A DNA stretch of 64,000 nt from Thalassotalea eurytherma. Its GTDB lineage: Bacteria; Pseudomonadota; Gammaproteobacteria; Enterobacterales; Alteromonadaceae. The position numbers were made by a program, and so were the translations under genes. The notes under the pieces were generated by a model. It saw only the letters and a list, made by a program, of their open reading frames with translations. It did no database searches and was not told the DNA's origin. The stretch covers positions 186,001 through 250,000 of the forward strand of contig NZ_BSSU01000003.1 in NCBI RefSeq assembly GCF_030161415.1, read 5' to 3'. This document shows, piece after piece, positions 9,303-17,834 of the stretch; the first letter of the stretch is position 1; each line of letters begins with the position of its first letter.

Positions 9303-10008
9303 TTTGCAATTTAGACGAAATGTATATGCAGATCCTTCTCACCTAGATGACGAAACACGTCAAGCTATTAAAGAAGATGCCAATCGAGAAAGTTTTGTCA
9401 GTGAACTCGAAGCATTAGATCAAGACATTAAACAAGCATTAAATATTGATGTGCCTGAAGATTTAAAAAGTAAGCTTATCTTAAAGCAAACCTTTGTAAG
9501 TCACAGACAACAACAGCGTAAAAAGCGTGTTCACTTGGCACTTGCTGCTTCTGTCGCTTTTGTGATGGGCTTAAGCCTAAAATTTATGCAGTTTTCTTCG
9601 GCTTATAATACATTGTCAGATCATGCGCTGGCGCATGTATATCACGAAGATGGTGTCTTCTCTAATCAGATGCCAGCTAATGTAACACTCGCGTCATTAA
9701 ACAATAAAATGGAAACCTTTGACGGCTCATTTAATGGGCAAATTGGTGAATTAATTTCTGCAGAGTATTGCCGTTTTGATGGCATGAAGAGTTTACATTT
9801 AGTGTACAAAGGCATAACTAGCCCAGTGACTGTGTTTATTATTCCGCAAAATAAAGATCTTGAAATAGAATCGAGTTTTGCTGATGAAAACTTCAAAGGT
9901 AGAGCCGTTTCCTATCAAAACTCTAATGTCGTCATCATTGCCGATGAAAACGAAAAGTTAAATAAATGGCAAGAAAATGTTGAAAGCAATATACGTTGGT
10001 CAACTTAG
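9295..10008 (+). CDS. DUF3379 membrane protein, likely anti-sigma factor
   Basis: From the ATG at 9295, which has AAGAGGT about 7 bases upstream, the protein is 237 residues long. An earlier in-frame ATG at 9265 lies deep in the sigma gene and is less likely. A charged cytoplasmic N-terminal part of about 75 residues precedes one membrane helix (about 78-94, LALAASVAFVMGLSLKF). The rest would be periplasmic. This layout and the overlap with an ECF sigma gene suggest it holds the sigma factor at the membrane. DUF3379 is described as a family of unknown function; anti-sigma activity is inferred from position and topology. Confidence 0.75.
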   Translation: MDDLQFRRNVYADPSHLDDETRQAIKEDANRESFVSELEALDQDIKQALNIDVPEDLKSKLILKQTFVSHRQQQRKKRVHLALAASVAFVMGLSLKFMQFSSAYNTLSDHALAHVYHEDGVFSNQMPANVTLASLNNKMETFDGSFNGQIGELISAEYCRFDGMKSLHLVYKGITSPVTVFIIPQNKDLEIESSFADENFKGRAVSYQNSNVVIIADENEKLNKWQENVESNIRWST

Positions 10009-10051
10009 CCCACTTTTATTGCTAACCATTTAATAAAACTAGAGAGTACAT

Positions 10052-10100
10052 GCTAAGTTAATTATGATAAATTACCCATAATTATTATAACTAACTTAGC
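10052..10100. promoter_or_regulatory. inverted repeat just upstream of putP
   Basis: GCTAAGTTA (10052-10060) is repeated in inverse orientation as TAACTTAGC (10092-10100), ending three bases before the putP ATG. AT-rich sequence with further partial symmetry lies between. It could be an operator or a leader hairpin that hides the start. A third copy of the half-site (AACTTAGC) lies at the end of the upstream gene. Confidence 0.35.
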
Positions 10101-10103
10101 TGT

Positions 10104-11582
10104 ATGACATTTGAACTCCCTACCCTCATAACATTTATTGGCTACCTATTCGTCACATTAGGTATAGGCTTCTTCGCATATAAAGCAACAGACACCTTAA
10201 GCGACTACATTCTTGGTGGACGTCAATTAGGCCCTGCAGTTACCGCGCTAAGTGTGGGTGCTTCAGATATGAGTGGCTGGTTGCTATTAGGTTTACCTGG
10301 TGCGGTCTATTTATCTGGCGTAAGTGAAGTGTGGATTGGTGTAGGTTTAGTTGTCGGCGCTTTCTTCAACTGGCTTTTAGTCGCACCAAAACTCCGTAGC
10401 TTTACTGAAAAAGCTAACGATGCGTTAACTATTCCAGAGTTTTTAGAGCAACGCTTTAACGACAAGTCTCATACCCTTCGCTTTGTTTCTGCTATCACTA
10501 TTTTAGTGTTCTTCACCTTTTACGTTTCTTCAGGTCTTGTCGGTGGCGCAATTCTTTTTGAAGAAGTATTTGGCTTAGAGTACATGAATGCCTTAATGAT
10601 TGGCGCATTGGTTATTGTTTCATATACCTTTTTAGGTGGTTTTTTAGCGGTAAGTTGGACTGACTTTTTCCAAGGTTGCTTAATGTTTTTGGCGCTAATT
10701 GTTTTACCAATTGTCGCGATTAACGACTTAGGCGGATTAGATAAAACACAAGCCATATTAACAAACATAAACCCAGACTATGATTCACTGAGTAAAGGCT
10801 TTACTTGGTTAGGCTTTATTTCGTTATTTGCCTGGGGCTTAGGTTATTTTGGTCAACCACATATTCTCTCTCGCTTTATGGCAATTCGTTCAACAAAAGA
10901 TATTCCAAAGTCTCGAAACATCGCCATGGGTTGGATGATCATTTCTTTATTTGGTGCGCTCGGTGTTGGTCTAGTCGGCTCTGCTTATTTTGCCGAATCA
11001 CCGTTAGATAATCCTGAAACTGTTTTCATCTTTTTAACACAAGCTGTATTTAACCCTTGGGTAGCAGGTATCTTAATTGCTGCAATTTTATCGGCTATCA
11101 TGAGCACTATAGACTCTCAACTACTTGTTTGCTCAAGTGTTATCGTTGAAGACTTCTACAAACACATCTCAAAACGCAAAGCGTCTGAAAACGAACTTGT
11201 GTGGTTAACACGCTTTTCGTTATTGGCCATTGCGATAATCGCTACCTGGGTTGCAACAAATCCAGAGAGCTCAGTGCTTGATTTAGTAAGTTATGCTTGG
11301 GCTGGTTTTGGTGCCGCATTTGGCCCTGCTATTTTATTCAGTTTGTATTGGCCGAAATATACTAAGCAAGGTGCACTCGCAACAATCGTAAATGGTGCTA
11401 TTATCGTTATTGTATGGAAGCAATTGTCTGGCGGAATTTTTGACTTATACGAAATTGTGCCTGCCTTTATCTTAGCAAGTATCGCCGGCTACGTAGTGAG
11501 CTTACTCACTCAAAAGGACAACCCTGCTGAAGCGGTTTACCACCAACTTAATAATTGTGAAAATAATGAGAACATAGCATAA
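10104..11582 (+). CDS. putP: PutP, sodium/proline symporter
   Basis: This is a sodium:solute symporter of 492 residues (E. coli PutP 502) with about 13 hydrophobic helices. It is very similar along its length to PutP, including the sodium-binding region around ALSVGASDMSGWLLLGLPGA near residues 48-67 and the conserved YFGQPHILSRFMA stretch near 248. It imports proline with sodium, a common nutrient and osmolyte route in marine bacteria. No putA lies next to it. An inverted repeat immediately upstream may be regulatory. Confidence 0.93.
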   Translation: MTFELPTLITFIGYLFVTLGIGFFAYKATDTLSDYILGGRQLGPAVTALSVGASDMSGWLLLGLPGAVYLSGVSEVWIGVGLVVGAFFNWLLVAPKLRSFTEKANDALTIPEFLEQRFNDKSHTLRFVSAITILVFFTFYVSSGLVGGAILFEEVFGLEYMNALMIGALVIVSYTFLGGFLAVSWTDFFQGCLMFLALIVLPIVAINDLGGLDKTQAILTNINPDYDSLSKGFTWLGFISLFAWGLGYFGQPHILSRFMAIRSTKDIPKSRNIAMGWMIISLFGALGVGLVGSAYFAESPLDNPETVFIFLTQAVFNPWVAGILIAAILSAIMSTIDSQLLVCSSVIVEDFYKHISKRKASENELVWLTRFSLLAIAIIATWVATNPESSVLDLVSYAWAGFGAAFGPAILFSLYWPKYTKQGALATIVNGAIIVIVWKQLSGGIFDLYEIVPAFILASIAGYVVSLLTQKDNPAEAVYHQLNNCENNENIA

Positions 11583-11676
11583 AGCGCTTGTTTTTTATGG
11601 GCTATTAGTTAATCATTGGCGTTAACTAACAACACGAGTCCTGTCCTTGCTAAAGGTAAATAGGTTTTAAAGTTAC

Positions 11677-12903
11677 ATGTATTTTTATGCTGCACGACAG
11701 CCGATTTTAGATAAAGATAAAAACCTTTTCGGTTACGAACTTTTGTTCCGAGAAGGTTTAGATAATATTTTCCCTGAGCATGTCGATGGTGACGAAGCCA
11801 CCACAAAAATGATTGAAGCAAGCCGTTTCAATGCGGGCATAAATGAGTTTACTCACGGTAAACCTGCCTTTATTAACTTCACGCTTGATACCATATTAAA
11901 AGGCTATGCCACTATGTTATCAACTGAAGAAGTGATCATTGAAATCCTTGAAACAGTTAAACCTGGCAAGCGCTTACTGGCCGAGTGTCAAAAGCTGCAT
12001 GAACTTGGTTACACATTAGTTTTAGACGATTATAAACATCAAAAAGTTTGGGCTCACTTCTATCCGTATATCAGCATTATTAAAGTGGACTTACTCAATA
12101 CAAGTATTGAAGAAATTTTAGAAATAAAAGAGGCCATAACAAAACACCCTAATATCAAGCTGTTGGCTGAAAAAGTTGAGACTCACGAGCAATACCAGCA
12201 ATGTATTGAATTAGATTTTGAGCTTTTTCAAGGATACTTCTTCTCAAAACCTGAAGTTGTTAAAGCGCGCAACCTGTCACCATCGCAATTAGCAATGGCT
12301 GAATTACTTTATGAAATGTCGAAGCCAGAGTTAGATTTGGCTAATATTACGGCAGTATTTGAGCGTGATGTGACATTATCTTACAAGTTATTGAGATATG
12401 TTAATTCACCTATATTTAGACGAAGAAATGAAATATCTACCATTAAGCAAGCCTTAGTTATTTTGGGGGTTAATGAGCTTAAGAAGTTTTTAGGATTATT
12501 ATTTGCCTCAAATATTAATCCTCACAAGCCTTCTGAACTTGTAAACCTATCAATGGCGCGTGCTAAATTCTGTGAAAATATTGGTGAAAGTTTATCAAGC
12601 AAAGTAGATACCTCTACCACATTCTTAATCGGTCTTTTGTCTCTTATCGACGCTATCTTAGATGAAGATATTGAAGTGGTTCTAGAAAAGCTCCCTCTTG
12701 CCCAAGAAATAAAAGATCCGCTTATTACCAAACGTGGTACTATGGCAGCGCTAATTTTGCTTGCTGAGAAAATTGAAAAGGCTGAATTTGAGTCGGTTCA
12801 AGCGATCATCAACAAGCTTGAATTAGAAAAAGATGATGTAGTTAAAGCTTATCATGACGCCGTAGTTTGGGCCGACGAGCAAACTAAAATAGCAAACGGC
12901 TAG
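11677..12903 (+). CDS. EAL-HDOD signalling protein (CdgJ/YuxH-like)
   Basis: The N-terminal 200 or so residues are an EAL domain. The signature is ELLFR instead of EALLR, but other acidic residues are kept: EILE near 92, LVLDDY near 113, KVD near 135, AEKVET near 161 and a QG pair near 181. The C-terminal half (about 205-400) is an HDOD domain without an HD metal site. This architecture matches Vibrio CdgJ and Bacillus YuxH, proteins tied to cyclic-di-GMP and motility. Whether the EAL domain still hydrolyses cyclic-di-GMP cannot be settled: AEGVET has become AEKVET, which suggests weakened or altered activity. The gene stands alone. Confidence 0.87.
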   Translation: MYFYAARQPILDKDKNLFGYELLFREGLDNIFPEHVDGDEATTKMIEASRFNAGINEFTHGKPAFINFTLDTILKGYATMLSTEEVIIEILETVKPGKRLLAECQKLHELGYTLVLDDYKHQKVWAHFYPYISIIKVDLLNTSIEEILEIKEAITKHPNIKLLAEKVETHEQYQQCIELDFELFQGYFFSKPEVVKARNLSPSQLAMAELLYEMSKPELDLANITAVFERDVTLSYKLLRYVNSPIFRRRNEISTIKQALVILGVNELKKFLGLLFASNINPHKPSELVNLSMARAKFCENIGESLSSKVDTSTTFLIGLLSLIDAILDEDIEVVLEKLPLAQEIKDPLITKRGTMAALILLAEKIEKAEFESVQAIINKLELEKDDVVKAYHDAVVWADEQTKIANG

Positions 12904-12978
12904 TTTACATAGAACTAGCTCTTAAACTTAGCAAAGACTTAGTTATCGCTTAGTAAATTTGTAAACAAAGAATCTCTC

Positions 12979-13878
12979 ATGGAAAAACACCAACCGGCCG
13001 CCATTCAATATGGTTTGGGCGCAGTACTGCTGTGGTCTACTGTAGCTACAGCCTTTAAATTATCACTAGAGCACCTATCACCTGCTCAATTACTTTTTTA
13101 CGCCTCTATTACGACTTGGCTTTTACTTTTTGTTATTTTGCTTTTAAAAAAGCAGCTCAACCAAGTATTGCCTGCATTCAAGGCATCACCAATAAGGTTT
13201 ATCCAGTTAGGGCTAATCAACCCTGCGTTGTATTATTTAATTCTATTTGAAGCCTACGACTTACTGCCTGCGCAACAGGCTCAAACCCTAAATTACACAT
13301 GGGCGATAACATTAAGTTTGCTTGCCGTACCGTTTCTTGGTCATAAGCTAACTAAGTATGACGCTTTAGCACTGATACTTGCTTACTTTGGCGCCGCAAT
13401 TATATCGACACAAGGCCAATTAACAGAGCTTAACTTTACTAGCACACTCGGTGTTGCCTTAGCACTAATTTCAACCGTGCTGTGGGCCATTTACTGGATT
13501 ATCAATACCAAAAATACAGCGAAACCAATCGTCAGCTTATTTCTTTGTTTTAGCGTTGGTATTCCGGTCATTGCACTAGTGATGACAGTGCAAGGACAGT
13601 GGCAAACACCAAGCACCGAAGGACTAATTGGCGCTATCTATGTTGGGTTATTTGAGATGGGCATAACGTTTATTTTATGGCTGTATGCGTTAAAAAAAGC
13701 GACGAATACTTCACAAGTAAGTATGCTAATTTTTATCTCGCCTTTCCTATCCCTTTATTTTATCTACTTATTTCTTGGTGAAAGCATTCATCCTGCAACC
13801 ATTATTGGTTTGAGCTTTATCGTTGTTGGTTTGGTGTCACAACAAATACTGAATAAGAAAAAAATGGGCTCTGAGTAA
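12979..13878 (+). CDS. EamA/DMT-family permease
   Basis: The 299-residue protein has about ten hydrophobic helices in two homologous halves, the standard EamA drug/metabolite transporter layout (GLGAVLLWSTVATAFK near the start; LALISTVLWAIYWIINTKN at the start of the second half). The substrate cannot be told from sequence; many relatives export amino acids or metabolites. It ends in a hairpin that serves as terminator for the convergent galE gene. Confidence 0.85.
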   Translation: MEKHQPAAIQYGLGAVLLWSTVATAFKLSLEHLSPAQLLFYASITTWLLLFVILLLKKQLNQVLPAFKASPIRFIQLGLINPALYYLILFEAYDLLPAQQAQTLNYTWAITLSLLAVPFLGHKLTKYDALALILAYFGAAIISTQGQLTELNFTSTLGVALALISTVLWAIYWIINTKNTAKPIVSLFLCFSVGIPVIALVMTVQGQWQTPSTEGLIGAIYVGLFEMGITFILWLYALKKATNTSQVSMLIFISPFLSLYFIYLFLGESIHPATIIGLSFIVVGLVSQQILNKKKMGSE

Positions 13879-13897
13879 TTATACTCAAAGCCCATTT
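13858..13897 (-). terminator. terminator downstream of galE
   Basis: AAATGGGCT (13862-13870) pairs with AGCCCATTT (13889-13897), with an inner TGAGT/ACTCA extension and one mismatch. On the minus strand the hairpin is followed by seven T residues (13864-13858). The 5' arm lies inside the end of the EamA gene. There is no T run on the plus strand, so it mainly serves galE. Confidence 0.85.
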
Positions 13898-13919
13898 AAT
13901 ATGACTGGATTAGATACTT

Positions 13920-14927
13920 TTAATAACCATTAGGGTTATTTGATTGCCAACACCACGTATCTTCAATCATCGCATGTAAATCACGCTCGGCTTGCCACTC
14001 AAGTAGATTCTTCGCAATATCCGCATTGGCATATACGGTTGCAATATCACCGTCACGACGCGGAGCAATGGCAAATGGAATATCTTGTCCACTAATTTTT
14101 TTAAACGTATTAACAATTTCTAACACTGATGTACCATTACCAGTACCAAGGTTAATCGGTTGGCAACCTTCAATGATATTTAGCTTTTGTAATGCTTTTA
14201 CGTGACCAAGCGCTAAATCAACGACATGAATATAGTCTCTCACGCCTGTACCATCTGGCGTATCATAGTCATCACCAAATACTTGTAACTCTTTTAATCT
14301 GCCAACGGCAACCTGAGATACATATGGTAATAAATTATTTGGAATACCATTTGGATTTTCACCAATTAAACCTGAGGCATGAGCGCCGATAGGGTTGAAG
14401 TAACGCAGACATGCAATCGACCATTCACCATCACTTTTGGCTAAATCAAATAAGATATGCTCAATCATTAATTTAGTTTGACCATAAGGATTAGTCGCTG
14501 AAGTAGGCATAGACTCATCTAGCGGCGATGTATTTTTATCACCATATACGGTAGCAGACGAGCTAAAAACGAGGTTTTTCACACCATGGTTAGCCATAAC
14601 TTGCAATAAAGTAACCGAGCCTGAAACATTATTATGATAGTAACTTAACGGGATATCATTTGACTCCCCTACCGCTTTTAAACCAGCAAAGTGAACAACA
14701 GCTGAAATATCATGTTCATCAAATACGGCATTCATTGCAACTTCATCACAAATATCGGCTTTAATGAAGGTTGGAAGTTTCCCAGTAATAGACTCAATAC
14801 GATCAAGTACTTTAGTAGAAGAGTTAAAAAGGTTGTCGACAATAATAACGTCTTCGCCAAGGTTTAATAATTCAACCACGGTATGGCTACCAATGTAACC
14901 TGTGCCGCCTGTAATTAATAAGCTCAT
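13920..14927 (-). CDS. galE: GalE, UDP-glucose 4-epimerase
   Basis: This is an extended short-chain dehydrogenase of 335 residues with the NAD-binding GGTGYIGSH at residues 7-15 and the catalytic pair Ser in SSSATVYG (about 124) and YGQTK (about 148). The substrate part has NLGTGNGTSVLEIV and RRDGD, as in GalE. It interconverts UDP-glucose and UDP-galactose and could feed the capsule locus that begins about 8 kb away. It is monocistronic, with its own terminator. Confidence 0.95.
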   Translation of the reverse strand: MSLLITGGTGYIGSHTVVELLNLGEDVIIVDNLFNSSTKVLDRIESITGKLPTFIKADICDEVAMNAVFDEHDISAVVHFAGLKAVGESNDIPLSYYHNNVSGSVTLLQVMANHGVKNLVFSSSATVYGDKNTSPLDESMPTSATNPYGQTKLMIEHILFDLAKSDGEWSIACLRYFNPIGAHASGLIGENPNGIPNNLLPYVSQVAVGRLKELQVFGDDYDTPDGTGVRDYIHVVDLALGHVKALQKLNIIEGCQPINLGTGNGTSVLEIVNTFKKISGQDIPFAIAPRRDGDIATVYANADIAKNLLEWQAERDLHAMIEDTWCWQSNNPNGY

Positions 14928-15085
14928 TTTGTTTAATTCATCCTTAATGATTTAAGCTATTTACATTTGATAAATATGTTTAGAGAAACGTAATTAAATC
15001 AACGTAATCATATTACTCTTTAAACAGGTTAAGCATACCTTGAAACTCAAAAGAATAACTTATACCTAATAGCTATAATGGTAAA

Positions 15086-15236
15086 TTTGTATTTTTTAGA
15101 TTCTATTCTAATCTTACTGGCGTGACCATATTTTTAAGCAGGATGCTTAATTAAAAGTGGTTACGGTAGCATGAGGCTACCCATGGAAGAAGCGTACAGG
15201 GAGTACAAATCACGGATGATTTTCCCGCTTTTTTTC
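15086..15236 (+). ncRNA. possible small structured RNA with GGA-loop hairpins (CsrA-sponge-like)
   Basis: A TATAAT box lies at 15074-15079 without a good -35. Downstream are hairpin TTAAGCAGGATGCTTAA (15134-15150), whose loop is exactly GGA on a 7-bp stem, hairpin GGTAGC-ATGAG-GCTACC (15165-15181), an unpaired ATGGAAG (15183-15189), hairpin GTAC-AGGGA-GTAC (15194-15206), and ACGGATG (15212-15218). AGCG/CGCT pairing then leads into TTTTTTT (15229-15235). GGA in hairpin loops is the known mark of CsrA/RsmA targets and CsrB/RsmZ-type RNAs. No coding frame fits. No CsrB promoter box was recognised, so this is tentative. The remainder of the 14928-15335 spacer shows only AT-rich sequence. Confidence 0.35.
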
Positions 15237-15268
15237 AAACCTCAACTTCAAGCTAGATAAACATTTAT

Positions 15269-15303
15269 TAGGCCTTTTGTTGGTTCCTTGGCCTATTTTT
15301 TTT
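15269..15303 (+). terminator. possible terminator after the structured RNA region
   Basis: TAGGCC (15269-15274) pairs with GGCCTA (about 15290-15295) across a long loop, followed by eight or more T residues to 15303. The stem is short, so termination would be weak. It supports plus-strand transcription across 15.1-15.3 kb. Confidence 0.45.
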
Positions 15304-15335
15304 GCTTGAATGATTGTTTAGCACTGTTATTTAGA

Positions 15336-16788
15336 GATACCGACCTTCGTCGGTATGACATTCAAAACTAAAGCACTCGTCGGTATGACGGCTCACACGA
15401 AGAGATAAGTCGTTGTTGCAAAAAATATGAGTCATTGTAGCGAAAGATAAGTGTCATTGTGGCGAAGGCCGCAATCTCCAGCAAAGTGCGGTAACAAAGC
15501 CCATGAAGCGCAATGATTTAATAACTAAATAATAGATACCGACCTTCGTCGGTATGACATTCAAAATTAAAGTAGTCGTCGGTATGACAGTTAATACCGA
15601 AGATATGAGTCATTGTGGCGAAGGCCGCAATCTCCATTAGAGTGCAGTAAGAAATCTCATGAAGCTCAGGCTTAATAACTAAATAAGAGATACCGACCTT
15701 CGTCGGTATGACAGTTCACACCGAAGATATGAGTCATTGTGGCGAAGGCCGCAATCTTTAATAGTGTACAGTAACAATACCTATGACGCTCAATGATTTA
15801 ATAACTAAACAAGAAATACCGACCTTCGTCGGTATGACAGTTCACACCGAAGATATGAGTCATTGTGGCGAAGGATAAGTGTCATTGTGGCGAAGGATAA
15901 GTGTCATTGTGGCGAAGGATAAGTGTCATTGTGGCGAAGGCCGCAATCTTTAATAGTGTGCAGTAACAGTAACAGTAACAATACCTATGACGCTCAATGA
16001 TTTAATAACTAAATAATAGATACCGACCTTCGTCGGTATGACATTCAAAACTAAAGCACTCGTCGGTATGACAGTTAATACCGAAGATATGAGTCATTGT
16101 GGCGAAGGCCGCAATCTCCAGCAAAGTGCGGTAACAAAGCCCATGAAGCGCAATGATTTAATAACTAAACAATAGATACCGACCTTCGTCGGTATGACGG
16201 CTCACACGAAGAGATGAGTCATTGTGGCGAAGGCCGCAATCTCCATCAGAGTGCTGTAACAAAGCCCATGAAGCCTAAAGATTTAATAACTAAATAAGAG
16301 ATACCGACCTTCGTCGGTATGACATTCAAAACTAAAGCACTCGTCGGTATGACAGTTAATACCGAAGATATGAGTCATTGTGGCGAAGGCCTCAATCTCC
16401 AGTGAAGTGCTGTAACAGTGCCTATGAAGCTCAATGATTTAATAACTAAATAAGAGATACCGACCTTCGTCGGTATGACGGCTCACACGAAGAGATGAGT
16501 CATTGTGGCGAAGCCCACAATCTTTGCCAAAGTAAAATAACAAGAAACGTTGAAACACCTTACTTCACAAGTTAACCAGAGATACCGACCTTCGTCGGTA
16601 TGACAGTTCATACCGAAGATAGAGTCATTGTGGCGAAGGCCGCAATCTCAAGCAAAGTGCTGTAACAAAGCCTATGACGCTCAATGATTTAATAACTAAA
16701 CCAGAGATACCGACCTACGTCGGCATGACATTCAAAACTAAAGTAGTAGTCCTATGACATTCAAAAATAAGGTAGTCGTCGGTATGAC
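15336..16788. repeat. modular tandem repeat array, base unit about 125 bp
   Basis: About ten units each begin with the palindrome ACCGACCTTCGTCGGT (unit starts near 15336, 15535, 15689, 15815, 16019, 16175, 16300, 16456, 16581, 16706). Each then has a second hairpin of the type TTGTGGCGAAGGCCGCAA and a shared tail ending near AATGATTTAATAACTAAA. Spacings are 199, 154, 126, 204, 156, 125, 156, 125 and 125 bases. A 31-bp module with a half palindrome (CTCGTCGGTATGAC) accounts for the 156 class. Extra 22-bp modules account for the near-200 class. The array ends in degenerate fragments to about 16788. No gene or frame fits within it. It fills the gap between galE and the sulfate operon. Confidence 0.9.
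15859..15941. repeat. 22-bp tandem repeat within the array
   Basis: Three exact 22-bp copies (15859-15880, 15881-15902, 15903-15924; core GTCATTGTGGCGAAGG) precede a fourth that runs into the normal hairpin. A short CAGTAA triplication follows at about 15961-15978. Both look like replication-slippage expansions inside one unit of the larger array. Confidence 0.9.
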
Positions 16789-16826
16789 ATTCGTTTTGTA
16801 AGCTTCTTTTTGACATTCAAAAGATT

Positions 16827-16851
16827 ACTAATCATCGGGGTGATGACTAGT
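16827..16851 (-). terminator. possible terminator of the sulfate-activation operon
   Basis: ACTAATCATC (16827-16836) pairs with GATGACTAGT (16842-16851) with one mismatch around a short loop. On the minus strand it is followed by AATCTTTT. It lies 25 bases after the DHH gene stop. The T run is short, so efficiency is uncertain. Confidence 0.4.
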
Positions 16852-16876
16852 TATCATTCAAACATACGCCAATACT

Positions 16877-17833
16877 TTAAGCGTAATACTCAGAAACAAC
16901 AGCAATAAACTTATCAAGTTCCGATTTAGGTAATCTATTTATACCCGCGGCTGCGGCTCTACCACCACCAGTTTCAAACTGGGCACAAATATCGCCAGCT
17001 CCTTGTTTGTTGTTTAAAGGGGCACGTAAACTCACGGTATAGCTTTCGTCAGCATTTAGGGTAAAAACAGCATGAGCTTTATCTGGTGACTGGTTTGCTA
17101 AATCATTGCCATAAACGCCACTTACGCGGCGAGCCCATGGCTCATCGACTAATTCCACAACATAAAGCACATTCGAGTCGCTCAGCACCGGAGAAGCTTT
17201 TGCTTTAGCCATATCATCTTTATAAGCCGTTGCCAGTTGATGATAAATGGAATTAGGTTGGTTTATTAAATCAAACGGGTTATCAAATTCGACTAACTGT
17301 TTAAACAGATCACTCGGTGTAAAGTGTAAGTCATTAACATCACGGCCATAACCGTTATAGTTAATATAAATACCCAGTGATTTAAGCTGCTCAGCTTGCT
17401 CTTTAGATAACTTTTCTTGAGCAGCTAACTGATCGGCAGAAGCAATCATATTATCACCGTACGCTGCCGCAATAGCCCATAATACATATTTACTATTTAG
17501 CTGTTGGTTTACCAAAAGGCTAGTACAAGTATTCGCATCAGTATCTATCGTAGCGTTTAAATACTCTGAATCTGGAATATCACCAGGACGATGGTGATCG
17601 ACATAATCAACACTTATTTTATTGGTCACTAACTTGTTTAGCGCATCGATATTTTTCTCCATCGATATATCAAGTACAGTTACTGAATTGGCAGATTCAA
17701 CATCAACTTGCTTAAGTAAGGCAATATCTCTTTTTACGCCTGTTACTAACGTGCTTTGCTTTGGTTCATGTAAACGCAATTGAACAAGGGCTAAAATACC
17801 GTCAGCGTCACCATTAAAAACATCAAAATGCAT
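16877..17833 (-). CDS. DHH-family phosphoesterase, candidate PAP phosphatase
   Basis: The 318-residue protein has the DHH-superfamily metal motifs: GDADG at 8-12, LDIS near 54-57, DHH at 79-81 and AYGDN near 123-127. A DHHA1-like C-terminal domain ends in GGGRAAAAG at 289-297, with Arg where many relatives have His. Family members cleave short nucleotides or 3'-phosphoadenosine 5'-phosphate (PAP), as Bacillus NrnA does. The gene starts one base after the cysC stop, the last step of PAPS synthesis, so it is translationally coupled to it. Sulfotransferases further right release PAP from PAPS. I therefore infer PAP removal. Oligonucleotide cleavage remains possible. Confidence 0.8.
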   Translation of the reverse strand: MHFDVFNGDADGILALVQLRLHEPKQSTLVTGVKRDIALLKQVDVESANSVTVLDISMEKNIDALNKLVTNKISVDYVDHHRPGDIPDSEYLNATIDTDANTCTSLLVNQQLNSKYVLWAIAAAYGDNMIASADQLAAQEKLSKEQAEQLKSLGIYINYNGYGRDVNDLHFTPSDLFKQLVEFDNPFDLINQPNSIYHQLATAYKDDMAKAKASPVLSDSNVLYVVELVDEPWARRVSGVYGNDLANQSPDKAHAVFTLNADESYTVSLRAPLNNKQGAGDICAQFETGGGRAAAAGINRLPKSELDKFIAVVSEYYA

Positions 17834-17834
17834 C

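Noticed and set aside
15160-15185. Possible RfaH ops/JUMPstart element (ACGGTAGCATG).
   Set aside because: It partly matches the ops core, but points along the plus strand towards the repeat array, not into any polysaccharide operon. It is better explained as one arm of a local hairpin. The true leader of the capsule locus would lie beyond the right edge.
15130-15235. Cyclic-di-GMP (GEMM) riboswitch.
   Set aside because: The conserved GEMM core segments are missing and no gene follows on the plus strand.
15336-16788. CRISPR array.
   Set aside because: The repeats are palindromic and long, the intervening parts are themselves repeated rather than unique, and no cas gene is present.
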